A DNA stretch of 53,599 nucleotides, taken from positions 1-53,599 of the forward strand of contig NZ_JALAGU010000045.1 of assembly GCF_022712275.1 (NCBI RefSeq). The letters are read 5' to 3'. Numbering within the stretch: the stretch's first letter is position 1; every line of letters begins with the position of its first letter. This DNA comes from Corynebacterium sp. GTDB taxonomy: Bacteria; Actinomycetota; Actinomycetes; Mycobacteriales; Mycobacteriaceae. Position numbers and translations under genes: made by a program. A model generated the notes under the pieces. That model was given only the letters and a program-made list of their open reading frames with translations. It was not told the origin of the DNA and searched no databases. Positions 1 through 8,426 of the stretch are shown here, one piece after another.

Positions 1-49
1 GGCTTGGGGCGGGGCAGTAGAAGGTCTCGTCGAGCGGGAAACCCATCAT
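1..49 (-). CDS. Start of an unidentified element gene (partial)
   Basis: On the minus strand an ATG at 49-47 overlaps the stop of the excisionase-like gene by one base (TGATG), the signature of translational coupling. Only about 16 codons are inside the window (MMGFPLDETFYCPAPS) and they match no family I recognise. A second ATG follows at once at 46-44. It is probably the next gene of the element's excisionase operon. Confidence 0.4.
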   Translation of the reverse strand, partial: MMGFPLDETFYCPAPS

Positions 50-252
50 CAGGCGACCTCCTGGGGGTGGTCGTCGGTACGAGTGCGGATCTGGGACTCC
101 TCGTAAGCCGTGACGTCCTCGATGCGGTAGAAGACAGATTTGCCGATCTTCAGGTACTTCGGCCCGTCGCCGCGGAATCGCATGCTGGCGAGGGACTGGC
201 GGGACTTTCCCCACCGCTCCCCCAACTGGTCGGGATTAAGCAGGTCCGACAA
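49..252 (-). CDS. Excisionase-like helix-turn-helix protein
   Basis: This 67-residue protein has the layout of the MerR-like excisionase (HTH_17) family: an N-terminal turn reading LNPDQLGERWGKSRQSL, a wing with basic residues, and VFYRIEDVTAYEES, where the family has the typical 'Y-x-x-x-D-V-x-x-Y/W' helix. Such proteins bend DNA at attachment sites to steer the integrase toward excision, or act as small regulators. The start is a TTG (252-250) preceded by a strong AGGAGG about 8 nt upstream, and this is the only start that fits. It is divergent from the repressor gene at 373, and the downstream gene overlaps its stop. Confidence 0.7.
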   Translation of the reverse strand: MSDLLNPDQLGERWGKSRQSLASMRFRGDGPKYLKIGKSVFYRIEDVTAYEESQIRTRTDDHPQEVA

Positions 253-295
253 AGCTACCTCCTGGTGCTCTAATGACGCTTGCGCGGTCGTGTTT

Positions 296-313
296 TCAAA
301 CCATGTGGTTTGA
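296..313. promoter_or_regulatory. Palindromic operator candidate between xis-like and repressor genes
   Basis: TCAAACCA and its exact complement TGGTTTGA flank a 2-bp centre, giving an 18-bp dyad in the 120-bp divergent intergenic region. It sits upstream of the helix-turn-helix repressor at 373 and upstream of the excisionase-like operon at 252. That is where the element's repressor would be expected to bind, but the assignment is positional inference. Confidence 0.55.
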
Positions 314-372
314 TGACGGCGAGTTTAGATCACACCTCTTTGGTTGGCAAGTGACCCTGGTACGGTTCGGTT

Positions 373-957
373 ATGGCACCAGAGAGCAGCAAGACGAAGA
401 ACCAGGCCCCCTTACCCACCGCCCGGATGGTCGGTCAGAACATCGCCTTCTACCGCAAGAAGGCTGGACACACACTGCGAAGCCTCGCGGAAGACATGAC
501 CCGAAACGGCCACCCCATGTCCCACAGCGTCATCTCACAGATGGAAAAAGGGGCCCGGAGGATTGATGTCGACGAGCTGGTCGTACTCGCAACCTTCACC
601 GACACATCGGCGGCAGCGCTCCTAACTCCTCGGATCTTCGACGAAGATGGCACCTTCCGTGACGTCGCACCGCAAGACATCATCGGCGACTCTTTCCACC
701 CGAATGCGACTGCAATCGAGGTCATCGCACGGAACTTCCGACTCCCCCCGAACCTTCCGGAGTGGATCGAGGATGCCATCGGTACCCACTCCGGCCTCCG
801 GTGGCGGTACCAGTATCGGGCTCTGCAGACGGTCGACAAGCTGAGGACCCCAATGGGCACGGAAGACATTGACATGTTGCTGACCATTGCAAACGGGCTA
901 ATCACCCGAGAGCAGCAGCAACACGAGACCGAGGACCCAGAAGACAACGATGGCTGA
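373..957 (+). CDS. XRE-family repressor of the integrated element
   Basis: The 194-residue protein has an N-terminal XRE/Cro-type helix-turn-helix at about residues 17-75: VGQNIAFYRKKAGHTLRSL, then HSVISQMEKGARRIDVDEL, where the recognition helix carries the usual S-x-x-E-x-G pattern. The C-terminal 100 residues are acidic and match nothing I recognise. It probably silences the excision/transfer genes of the element. A TACGGT hexamer at 361-366 lies 6 nt before the ATG, suggesting a leaderless message. The 3' end overlaps the integrase start by 8 nt, so repressor and integrase are probably co-translated. Confidence 0.75.
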   Translation: MAPESSKTKNQAPLPTARMVGQNIAFYRKKAGHTLRSLAEDMTRNGHPMSHSVISQMEKGARRIDVDELVVLATFTDTSAAALLTPRIFDEDGTFRDVAPQDIIGDSFHPNATAIEVIARNFRLPPNLPEWIEDAIGTHSGLRWRYQYRALQTVDKLRTPMGTEDIDMLLTIANGLITREQQQHETEDPEDNDG

Positions 958-2074
958 GCCGATCCCCTATGAGACGAAGGCCGGCACCCGCTTCAAGATC
1001 AAGTACCGGGACCCTGCCCGCGAGTCGAGGACAAAGGGAGGGTTCAAGACGAAGCGGGACGCCCGCGACTGGGAGGCGCACAACCGCGTCGCCATGGGCC
1101 GCGGCGAGTACCGGCCCGTCGACGCCGGCCGCGTCACCGTCAATGACGCCGGCAAGGCGTGGCTGAAGACGAAGCTGAACATCGCCCCGAAGACCCACCG
1201 CGCCTATGACCAAGCGCTGGCGAGGATCGAGAAGACCGGGAAGATCGGTAAGACCTACGTCCGGGACGTGACGAAGGCGACGGTCCGCGCCTGGGTCGCT
1301 TCGGCGATCGAGGAGTACGCGCCGAAGACCGTCACCAACGACCACGCGGTGCTCCACGCGGTTTTCGTCCGGGCAGTCGATGACGGGTGGATCGTGAAGA
1401 ACCCCGCGGCCGGGGTGGATCTCCCCCGGGTGGAGGTCGAGGACATCACGCCGATGATGCCGAAGCAGCTGCAGGCGATGGCGGATGCAGCAGGGCACTA
1501 CCGGCCGGCGGTCATGGCGATGGGTCTCGCGGGCCTCCGGTGGGGCGAGGTCGTCGGTCTCCAGGTCCGGGACGTCGTCAGTGAGAAGAAACACATCTAC
1601 GTGTGTCGGCAGAAGCAGGAGACGGAGCGGGGATGGTACGACTCCCTGCCGAAGTATGGGAAGAAGCGGTTTGTCCCCCTCGCTGACGAGCTCGCGGACG
1701 AGCTGAGGGACTCTCTCGTCGGTAAGTCACCGGACGCCCTGGTCTTCACTACCCCGTCAGGCACTCTCCTGCGCTACAGGAACGCCCGAAGGGACTGGTT
1801 TGATACTGCGGCTACCTCGGCGGGTTTCGAGGGCTACACGCCCCACCAGATGCGGCACACGTTCGCTTCGCTGGCGATCCGGTCAGGGGCGAACCCGAAA
1901 ACGCTGCAGCAGGCGATGGGGCATAGCAGCGCGAAGATGACGTTGGACACATACGGCGAGTGGTTCCCCGATGATGTGCAGTCGTTGGGTGTCGCCATGA
2001 CCCGTCTACTCACGGAGGAATGGGGCACAGATGGGGCATCAAACGAGAAAGACCAGCCGCCACAGACTCAGTGA
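950..2074 (+). CDS. Tyrosine site-specific integrase
   Basis: This is a 374-residue phage-type integrase. The N-terminal part (about 1-60) is a basic arm-binding region, the middle (about 65-150) a SAM-like core-binding domain, and the C-terminal half the catalytic domain. Active-site residues visible are Arg in GLRWGE (about 197), H-x-x-R in TPHQMRHTF (about 298), His in AMGHSS (about 324) and the Tyr nucleophile in TLDTYGEW (about 334). It cuts and rejoins attP and attB through a covalent phosphotyrosine. The gene overlaps the repressor and ends 24 bp before the encoded CCA of tRNA-Val, the presumed attachment site. Confidence 0.93.
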   Translation: MAEPIPYETKAGTRFKIKYRDPARESRTKGGFKTKRDARDWEAHNRVAMGRGEYRPVDAGRVTVNDAGKAWLKTKLNIAPKTHRAYDQALARIEKTGKIGKTYVRDVTKATVRAWVASAIEEYAPKTVTNDHAVLHAVFVRAVDDGWIVKNPAAGVDLPRVEVEDITPMMPKQLQAMADAAGHYRPAVMAMGLAGLRWGEVVGLQVRDVVSEKKHIYVCRQKQETERGWYDSLPKYGKKRFVPLADELADELRDSLVGKSPDALVFTTPSGTLLRYRNARRDWFDTAATSAGFEGYTPHQMRHTFASLAIRSGANPKTLQQAMGHSSAKMTLDTYGEWFPDDVQSLGVAMTRLLTEEWGTDGASNEKDQPPQTQ

Positions 2075-2098
2075 GGGCCTGTATTGGCTGGTCAATCC

Positions 2099-2174
2099 TG
2101 GTGCGCACTGACGGGTTCGAACCGCCGACCTGCTGGGTGTAAACCAGCTGCTCTTCCAGCTGAGCTAAGTGCGC
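2099..2174 (-). tRNA. tRNA-Val (UAC), with encoded CCA
   Basis: The minus strand folds into a full cloverleaf. The acceptor stem is GCGCACT/AGTGCGC, the anticodon stem GCTGG/CCAGC with loop TTTACAC and anticodon UAC (valine), and the T-loop is GTTCGAAC. The genome encodes CCA at 2101-2099. Its 3' end faces the integrase at 950-2074, so this gene is the likely integration target of the left-hand element and part of its 3' half is probably element-derived. Confidence 0.95.
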
Positions 2175-2210
2175 GAACCGGTATTCCCCGGGAACCGGAC
2201 CCCCGAGACT

Positions 2211-2639
2211 CTAGCGCTTCGCGCCGCGGGCCACCAGACAGGCCCCCTGCCAGGAGCCGAGACGGGTGGAGGTCGTCTGCACCAGGCCGGCGACCTGCGC
2301 GGACTCGGCGATCTCGCCGGGCTCGACCGTACCGTCGGTGCCGGCGGCGGGGGTCAGCAGCCAGATCCGCCCGGTGTCCCCCAGACTGCGGGTGGCGTCC
2401 ACCAGGCCGTCGACCAGGTCGCCGTCCTCACTACGCCACCACAGCAGAACCACGTCGACCATCTCGTCGGTCTCTTCGTCAAGCAGCTGACCGCCGATGA
2501 CGTCCTCGAGCGATTCACTGATTCCGCTGTCGGCGTCCTCGTCCCAACCGAGTTCCTGGATGATCTGACCTGCGGTGACATCCATGAGCTCAGCCCAGTC
2601 GTTGTCACTGCCCACCGTCGCCCCTGCGGCGTCTCCCAC
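2211..2639 (-). CDS. DUF3052 family protein
   Basis: This short acidic protein (142 residues from the chosen start) carries the actinobacterial DUF3052 pattern: DNDWAELMDVTAGQIIQELGW near the N terminus, then VDVVLLWWRSEDGDLVDGL and RIWLLTPAAG. Its function is unknown. In corynebacteria and mycobacteria a homologue usually lies divergent from aceE, as here. I prefer the GTG at 2639, which has AGGGA about 6 nt upstream. An in-frame ATG at 2696 would add 19 residues and cannot be excluded. Confidence 0.8.
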   Translation of the reverse strand: MGDAAGATVGSDNDWAELMDVTAGQIIQELGWDEDADSGISESLEDVIGGQLLDEETDEMVDVVLLWWRSEDGDLVDGLVDATRSLGDTGRIWLLTPAAGTDGTVEPGEIAESAQVAGLVQTTSTRLGSWQGACLVARGAKR

Positions 2640-2890
2640 TGCTATGTCCCTGACCTTTCCTCGTTTCCCGGCGTCACCGGGGGTGTAATGCAACATGCTC
2701 TGGCACTGAATAGTAGGGGATCAGACGGTGCCGCACCAGAGCAGCACGAATACAGACCGCACCACCCCCGAGTTTTCTCCCCCGAACCGAACGTCCCCGG
2801 CGGGGTTAGTATCGGGAGGAGTGCATCCCCACGGCCACCACCGCTGTGCCCCGGGGACGCCCACAGATTCCGCAAACCAGGAGGAACGCC

Positions 2891-5674
2891 ATGAGTCCCG
2901 CCCACGACAGCCACTTCGGCAATATCCGCGACGGTGTCGCGTCCTACCTCAAGGACGCCGACCCCGATGAGACCCAGGAGTGGATGGACTCCCTCGACGG
3001 TCTGCTCTCCGAGGCAGGCCCCGACCGCGCCCGCTACCTGATGCTGAGGATGCTGGAGCGGGCGTCTGCCCAGCGCGTGTCGCTGCCGCCGCTGCTGTCA
3101 ACCGACTACGTCAACACCATCCCCACCTCGATGGAGCCGGAGTTCCCCGGTGATGAGGCGATGGAGAAGCGCTACCGGCGCTGGATGCGGTGGAACTCCG
3201 CGATCATGGTGCACCGCGCCCAGCGACCCGGCATCGGTGTCGGTGGCCACATCTCCACCTATGCCTCCGCCGCCGCGCTCTACGAGGTCGGCTTCAACCA
3301 CTTCTTCCGCGGCAAGGACCACCCGGGCGGCGGCGACCACATCTTCTTCCAGGGCCACGCCTCCCCCGGCATGTACGCCCGCGCTTTCCTCGAGGGACGT
3401 CTCTCCGAGGAGGACATGGACGGCTTCCGCCAGGAGAAGTCCAACCCGGAGCACGGGATGCCCTCCTACCCGCACCCGCACGACATGCCGGAGTTCTGGG
3501 AGTTCCCGACCGTGTCGATGGGCCTGGGCCCGATGGACGCGATCTACCAGGCACGGTTCAACAAATACCTCAACGACCGGGGCATCAAGGACACCTCCGA
3601 CCAGCATGTCTGGGCGTTCCTCGGCGACGGTGAGATGGATGAGCCGGAGGCCCGTGGCCTCATCCAGCAGGCTGCGGTGAACAACCTGGACAACCTGACC
3701 TTCGTGGTGAACTGCAACCTGCAGCGCCTCGACGGCCCGGTCCGCGGCAACACGAAGATCATCCAGGAGCTGGAGAGCTTCTTCCGCGGTGCCGGCTGGA
3801 ACGTCATCAAGGTCGTCTGGGCCCGAGAGTGGGACCGACTGCTGGAGAAGGACCAGGACGGTCACCTGGTCAACGTCATGAACACCACCACTGACGGTGA
3901 CTACCAGACCTTCAAGGGCAAGGACGGCGCCTACGTCCGCGAGTTCTTCTTCAACAAGGACCCCGAGACCGCCAAGCTCGTCGAGGACATGACCGACGAG
4001 GAGATCTTCGCCCTGCGCCGCGGCGGTCACGACTACCGCAAGATCTACGCCGCCTACCAGCGCGCCATGGAGACGAAGGATCAGCCGACCGTCATCCTGG
4101 CCCACACCATCAAGGGCTACGGCCTGGGCCACAACTTCGAGGGACGCAATGCGACCCACCAGATGAAGAAGCTGACCCTCGACGACCTCAAGCTTTTCCG
4201 CGACAAGCAGGAGATCCCGATCTCCGACGAGGAACTCGAGGCGAACCCGAAGCTCCCGCCGTACTACAACCCGGGTCCGGATTCCCCCGAGATCCAGTAC
4301 ATGCTGGAGCGCCGGAAGGCCCTCGGCGGATTCCTCCCTGAGCGCCGCACGACCTACACCCCGCTGACTGTCCCGGACGTCTCCGTGATGCAGCCGGTCC
4401 TCAAGGGTTCCGGTAAGCAGAAGGTCGCCACGACCATGGCCCTGGTGCGCACGCTCAAGGAGCTCATGGAGGACCCGGAGATCCAGAAGCGGCTCGTGCC
4501 GATCATCCCGGACGAGGCCCGTACCTTCGGCATGGACTCCTGGTTCCCGACGCTGAAGATCTACAACCCGCACGGCCAGAACTACACGCCGGTGGATGCC
4601 GACCTCATGCTCTCCTACAAGGAGGCCACGGACGGCCACATCATGCACGAGGGCATCAACGAGGCGGGTTCGGTCGCCGAGTTCATCGCCGCCGGCACCT
4701 CCTACGCCACCCACGGCGAGGTCATGATCCCGCTGTACATCTTCTACGCGATGTTCGGCTTCCAGCGCACGGGTGACTCGATCTGGGCCGCCGCCGACCA
4801 GATGGCCCGCGGTTTCCTCATCGGCGCGACCTCGGGTGCCACCACCCTGTCGGGTGAGGGTCTGCAGCACATGGACGGCCACTCTCCTGTGCTCTCCTCC
4901 ACCAACCCCTCGGTGGTCTCCTGGGACCCGGCGTTCGGCTACGAGGTCGCCCACATCGTCCGCGACGGTATCCGCCGCATGTACGGCGAGGGGTCCGGCC
5001 CGGACGGCAAGGGTGAGAACGTCATCTACTACCTCACCGTCTACAACGAGCCGGTCGAGCAGCCTGCCGCACCGGCGGACCTCGATGTCGAGGGACTGCT
5101 CAAGGGCATCTACCTCTACTCCCCTGCCGACAAGCTGGTCGGTACCGGTGCGAACTCCACCGGAGACGCCGGCGACGCCCCCACGTCCGACCTGCAGGCC
5201 ACGATCCTCGCCTCGGGTGTGGGGATGACCGAGGCGATCCGGGCGAAGACGATCCTGCGCGAGCAGTTCGACGTCAACGCCGCCCTGTACTCCGTGCCGG
5301 CGTGGGCCGAACTCGCCCGCGAGGGCCGCGACCTGGACCTCGACGAGCTGCGGCACCCGGACGGTGTGATCCCGAAGCCCTATGTCACCCAGGTCCTGGA
5401 GGACGCGAAGGGGCCGTTCATCGGTGTCACCGACTTCACCCGGTCAGTGCCGGAGATGATCCGCCCCTACGTCCCGGGTGAGTACACCACTCTGGGCTGC
5501 GACGGTTTCGGGTTCTCCGACACCCGTGCCGCCGCCCGCCGCTTCTTCAACTCGGACGCCGAGTCCGTGGTCGTCGCGGTGCTGTCCGCGCTGGCCCGTG
5601 ACCACCAGCTCTCCTGGGAGACGGTGAAGAAGGCCGCGGAGGATTTCAACCTCAACGATCCGACGAAGGCCTGA
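2891..5674 (+). CDS. aceE: Pyruvate dehydrogenase E1 component, homodimeric type
   Basis: AceE decarboxylates pyruvate with thiamine diphosphate and passes the acetyl group to the lipoyl E2 subunit. The 927 residues are the family's normal length. The ThDP-binding motif GDGEMDEPE lies near residue 248, with the matching Asn in VVNCN about 27 residues later. The N-terminal GGHISTYASAAALYEVGFNH-type segment and the transketolase-like middle domain (HEGINEAGS) are intact. The start is set by AGGAGGAACGCC directly before ATG. A TTAGTAT hexamer near 2807 is a -10 candidate. It is monocistronic and divergent from the DUF3052 gene. Confidence 0.97.
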   Translation: MSPAHDSHFGNIRDGVASYLKDADPDETQEWMDSLDGLLSEAGPDRARYLMLRMLERASAQRVSLPPLLSTDYVNTIPTSMEPEFPGDEAMEKRYRRWMRWNSAIMVHRAQRPGIGVGGHISTYASAAALYEVGFNHFFRGKDHPGGGDHIFFQGHASPGMYARAFLEGRLSEEDMDGFRQEKSNPEHGMPSYPHPHDMPEFWEFPTVSMGLGPMDAIYQARFNKYLNDRGIKDTSDQHVWAFLGDGEMDEPEARGLIQQAAVNNLDNLTFVVNCNLQRLDGPVRGNTKIIQELESFFRGAGWNVIKVVWAREWDRLLEKDQDGHLVNVMNTTTDGDYQTFKGKDGAYVREFFFNKDPETAKLVEDMTDEEIFALRRGGHDYRKIYAAYQRAMETKDQPTVILAHTIKGYGLGHNFEGRNATHQMKKLTLDDLKLFRDKQEIPISDEELEANPKLPPYYNPGPDSPEIQYMLERRKALGGFLPERRTTYTPLTVPDVSVMQPVLKGSGKQKVATTMALVRTLKELMEDPEIQKRLVPIIPDEARTFGMDSWFPTLKIYNPHGQNYTPVDADLMLSYKEATDGHIMHEGINEAGSVAEFIAAGTSYATHGEVMIPLYIFYAMFGFQRTGDSIWAAADQMARGFLIGATSGATTLSGEGLQHMDGHSPVLSSTNPSVVSWDPAFGYEVAHIVRDGIRRMYGEGSGPDGKGENVIYYLTVYNEPVEQPAAPADLDVEGLLKGIYLYSPADKLVGTGANSTGDAGDAPTSDLQATILASGVGMTEAIRAKTILREQFDVNAALYSVPAWAELAREGRDLDLDELRHPDGVIPKPYVTQVLEDAKGPFIGVTDFTRSVPEMIRPYVPGEYTTLGCDGFGFSDTRAAARRFFNSDAESVVVAVLSALARDHQLSWETVKKAAEDFNLNDPTKA

Positions 5675-5774
5675 CCCCCGCCGTCGCCGTACGACGGTGT
5701 TGCTAGTATCGGCGGGTATGTTCCCCGCCGGTGGCGGGGCAGTTCCCCACCCCCGACAGGAAGGTCCGTGACCC

Positions 5775-6119
5775 GTGGAGATCTCGCGTGAGGCCCAGGA
5801 GAAACTCGCCAGGGCGCTCGGCGGTGGCAGTTCCGACGATCAGTCGGAGCGTGCCGCAGACGCCGTCGAGGACGTGACCACGCTGGGCCGGATCGCCCGG
5901 ATCATCGAGGATGTCTCGGGGGTCGACAAGGAGGTCGTGACCGCGGAGTCCGATCTCACTGCGGATCTCGACCTGAGTTCGGTCTCGCTCATAGAGATCT
6001 CGGTGAAGATGGAGGACGCCCTGCGGGTGCGCATCGAGGATGAGGACATATGGTCCGCAAAGACCGTCAGTGACCTGGTCGACCTTGCCGAGAATCCGAA
6101 GGGCCCCTCCCCGGCATGA
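5775..6119 (+). CDS. Acyl carrier protein with an atypical SSV attachment motif
   Basis: This 114-residue protein has an acyl-carrier-protein domain at about residues 35-110: a helix IARIIEDVSGV, the loop ESDLTADLDL, then SSVSLIEI. The phosphopantetheine-bearing Ser is most likely Ser69. The canonical D-S-L tripeptide reads S-S-V here, so the flanking residues differ although the serine is kept. The first 30 residues are an extra acidic extension. The start is GTG with AGGAAGG about 11 nt upstream. Its stop overlaps the next gene by 4 nt, so it is translated together with the serine hydrolase. An inverted repeat with 7-bp arms (5723-5739) lies in the leader. It could serve fatty-acid/mycolate synthesis or a dedicated acyl transfer. 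Confidence 0.85.
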   Translation: MEISREAQEKLARALGGGSSDDQSERAADAVEDVTTLGRIARIIEDVSGVDKEVVTAESDLTADLDLSSVSLIEISVKMEDALRVRIEDEDIWSAKTVSDLVDLAENPKGPSPA

Positions 6120-7000
6120 CACAGCCGAGCGACGTCCTCGCGGAGACCGGCGACTGGCCGGTCGGGACCGTCGCCGCAGCGGTGCTGCGTTCCGGGGGCA
6201 GCGCAGTAGACCCTGTCGCGACGACCGGTGACCAGCACCATGTGTTCGATCTCGCCAGTGTGAGCAAGCTGATCAGTGCCTATGCGGTCCTGGTCGCTGT
6301 CTCGGAGGGCTGCTTCAGTCTCGAGGACATGGTCGGCGATGTCGCGGTCACCACCGGCCATGACGTCGACGGCCCGCAGGACGCCACAGTCCGCGAGCTG
6401 CTGTCCCACGCCTCCGGGGTGGGTTTCCATGGCCGTGACCGGGAAAAGGACGCCCGGACGCGGCGGATCTACTCCTCGGCCGGTTTCGAGATTCTCGCCG
6501 ACCTGGTGACGGCGTCCGTCACGGAGGTCGGGATGGACTTCGCATCCTATGTCCGTGACGCGGTGTGTGAGCCGTTGGGGATCGCTGAGGCGGAGTTGGT
6601 CATCGAGGGTTCGGCGGGCCACGGGTTCCGTGGGTCGGTGGACGCCCTGTCGCGGTTGGCCTCGGAGTTCCTCTTTCCCACCCTGGTGCCGGAGGCACTG
6701 TGGGCGGAGGCCCTGACCAGTCAGTTCCCGGAATTGGACGGCGTGGTGCCGGGCTACGGCCGGCAGCGTCCGTGCCCCTGGGGGCTGGGATTCGAGCTGC
6801 ACGGGCAGAAGTCACCCCACTGGTTGCCCGCGGAGATGCCGGCGGATGTCGCCGGGCACTTCGGCCAGGCCGGCACGTTTCTCTGGTTCCACCGGCCGTC
6901 CGGCACGGCGGCGGTGGTGCTCACCGACCGCGACTTCGGTGACTGGGCGAAGCAGCGGTGGGACGGGTTCAATGCCCGTCTGTGGGAGTCGCTGACCTAG
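6116..7000 (+). CDS. Serine hydrolase of the beta-lactamase/esterase fold
   Basis: This 294-residue protein has the S-x-x-K nucleophile motif in FDLASVSKL (Ser48-Lys51), a Y-S-S motif (RRIYSSAGFE) in place of the Y-x-N of class C enzymes, and a late H-x-G (GHFGQAGTF). The family contains D-alanyl peptidases, esterases and transacylases. Substrate cannot be assigned. There is no signal peptide, so it acts in the cytosol, which argues against a peptidoglycan or antibiotic role. It overlaps the acyl carrier protein gene by 4 nt, so an acyl-carrier partner is a reasonable guess. It converges on lldD with a 4-nt overlap of the stops. Confidence 0.82.
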   Translation: MTQPSDVLAETGDWPVGTVAAAVLRSGGSAVDPVATTGDQHHVFDLASVSKLISAYAVLVAVSEGCFSLEDMVGDVAVTTGHDVDGPQDATVRELLSHASGVGFHGRDREKDARTRRIYSSAGFEILADLVTASVTEVGMDFASYVRDAVCEPLGIAEAELVIEGSAGHGFRGSVDALSRLASEFLFPTLVPEALWAEALTSQFPELDGVVPGYGRQRPCPWGLGFELHGQKSPHWLPAEMPADVAGHFGQAGTFLWFHRPSGTAAVVLTDRDFGDWAKQRWDGFNARLWESLT

Positions 7001-8265
7001 ACCCAGTATCCGGAGGCTGCCTGGCTGGTCGTCTGCGTGACGTGCTCGGGGGTGAGGTCGCCGATGCTGTTCACGCCGCACAGTCGCATAGTGCGTCGGG
7101 CCTGGTCTTCGAGGATGTCGAGCATGCGGGCCACGCCGCGCTGACCGCCGGCCATGAGGCCGTACATGTAGGCCCGGCCGACGAGGGTGAAGTCCGCGCC
7201 GAGGGCGACGGCGGCGATGATGTCGGCGCCGTCCATGATGCCGGTGTCCACGCCGATGGTGACGTCGTCGCCGAGGGCCTTGCGGACCTTGGGCAGCAGG
7301 TGGAGCGGGACGGGGGCGCGGTCGAGCTGGCGTCCGCCGTGATTGGACAGGATAATGCCGTCTGCGCCGTGGTCGAGGACGCGACGGGAGTCGTCGACGG
7401 TCTGCAGACCCTTGGCGATGAGGTTGCCGGGCCACATGTCGCGGATCCAGTCGATGTCCTCGAAGGTGAGGGAGGGGTCGAACATGCGGTTCACGAGTTC
7501 GGCGACGGTTCCTGAGCTGCGGGACAGCGACGCAAAGGACAGCTGTTCGGTCGTGAGGAAGTTGAACCACCAGGCGGGACGGTAGGAGGCGTCGAGGACG
7601 GTCTTCCAGGTGAGCTGGGGTGGGATGGAGAAGCCGTTGCGGGTGTCCCGGAGTCGTGCACCGGCAATGGCGGTGTCCACGGTGACGATGAGGTTCCGGT
7701 AGCCGGCGGCCCAGGCGCGCTGTACCAGGTCCTTGGAAGCCTCGCGGTCCTTCCAGAGGTAGAGTTGGAACCAGTTGTCGCCGTCGGGGGTGTGGGTGGC
7801 GACATCTTCGAGGGATGCTGTGCCCATGGTCGACAGGCAGAAGGGGATACCCTTGTCCGCGGCAGCGGCCGAGCCGGCGTACTCGCCCTCGGTCTGCATC
7901 ATACGGGTGAAGCCGGTGGGTGCCAGGCCCACAGGCATGGTGATCTTCTTCCCGAACACCTCGGTGGAGAGGTCGGCGGCGGTGACGTCGCGCAGGACAC
8001 CGGGATTGAATTCGAGGTCCCGGTAGGCCATGCGGGCCCGGTGGAGGGAGATCTCGTTCTCTGCGGCACCGTCGACGTAGTCGAAGGGGGCTTTCGGGGT
8101 GCGACGCTTGGCGATCTGGCGGAGTTCCCAGACGCTGGTGGCTTTGGAGATCTTCCGTCCGGTGATGTCGAGAGTGGGCTTCTCGAACTGCATGAGTTCC
8201 ATGAGGTCCTTGACCGGTGGGAACCTGCGCTTGAGTGCGGACGGGGTGGGGCGTTGGGACGCCAT
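6997..8265 (-). CDS. lldD: FMN-dependent L-lactate dehydrogenase (quinone)
   Basis: This 422-residue flavoenzyme of the alpha-hydroxy-acid dehydrogenase family oxidises L-lactate to pyruvate and feeds electrons to menaquinone at the membrane. Family marks are FDYVDGAAENE near the N terminus, GLAPTGF, the catalytic ILSNHGGRQLD, and GVDTGIMDGADIIAAVALGA (phosphate binding). The ATG at 8265 has CAGGAGT upstream. The in-frame extension to 8331 lacks a good ribosome site. Genomic distance to aceE (same pathway, pyruvate) is only about 1.3 kb. Confidence 0.95.
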   Translation of the reverse strand: MASQRPTPSALKRRFPPVKDLMELMQFEKPTLDITGRKISKATSVWELRQIAKRRTPKAPFDYVDGAAENEISLHRARMAYRDLEFNPGVLRDVTAADLSTEVFGKKITMPVGLAPTGFTRMMQTEGEYAGSAAAADKGIPFCLSTMGTASLEDVATHTPDGDNWFQLYLWKDREASKDLVQRAWAAGYRNLIVTVDTAIAGARLRDTRNGFSIPPQLTWKTVLDASYRPAWWFNFLTTEQLSFASLSRSSGTVAELVNRMFDPSLTFEDIDWIRDMWPGNLIAKGLQTVDDSRRVLDHGADGIILSNHGGRQLDRAPVPLHLLPKVRKALGDDVTIGVDTGIMDGADIIAAVALGADFTLVGRAYMYGLMAGGQRGVARMLDILEDQARRTMRLCGVNSIGDLTPEHVTQTTSQAASGYWV

Positions 8266-8358
8266 GAGCTGACTCCTGCGTGACGGGTGTGTGTTGACGC
8301 GTTCCACGCTACGCCGGTGGTCAGGCCACAAGAGTCACGAGGGTCAGACATGGAAACA

Positions 8359-8384
8359 CCCCCTTCTGCCGCTGCAGAAGGGGG
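8359..8384 (-). terminator. Terminator of amphipathic peptide gene 1
   Basis: CCCCCTTCTGC (8359-8369) and GCAGAAGGGGG (8374-8384) form a perfect 11-bp stem with a 4-nt loop, followed on the minus strand by TGTTTCC. It ends the transcript of the 28-residue peptide before lldD begins. Confidence 0.85.
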
Positions 8385-8426
8385 TCGATCTCGCGCTGGT
8401 CAGCGAGAGCTGTGGGGCTCTGCAGA

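Larger units (their letters stand above)
1..2101. mobile_element. Right end of an integrated element in tRNA-Val
   Basis: The first 2.1 kb hold a minus-strand excisionase-like gene, a divergent repressor and a tyrosine integrase, which is the lysogeny/integration module of a temperate phage or integrative element. The integrase stops at 2074 and the encoded CCA of a tRNA-Val lies at 2099-2101, facing it. Integration into the 3' end of a tRNA gene next to int is the usual arrangement for this integrase class. The element must continue off the left edge, where a second copy of the tRNA-Val 3' end would mark its other boundary. No structural phage or conjugation genes are visible, so phage and integrative element cannot be told apart. 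Confidence 0.75.

Noticed and set aside
3098..5356. A 752-codon open frame on the minus strand opposite aceE
   Set aside because: The translation is Val/Arg/His/Gly-rich low complexity without domains, as expected opposite a GC-rich real gene; aceE on the plus strand is complete.
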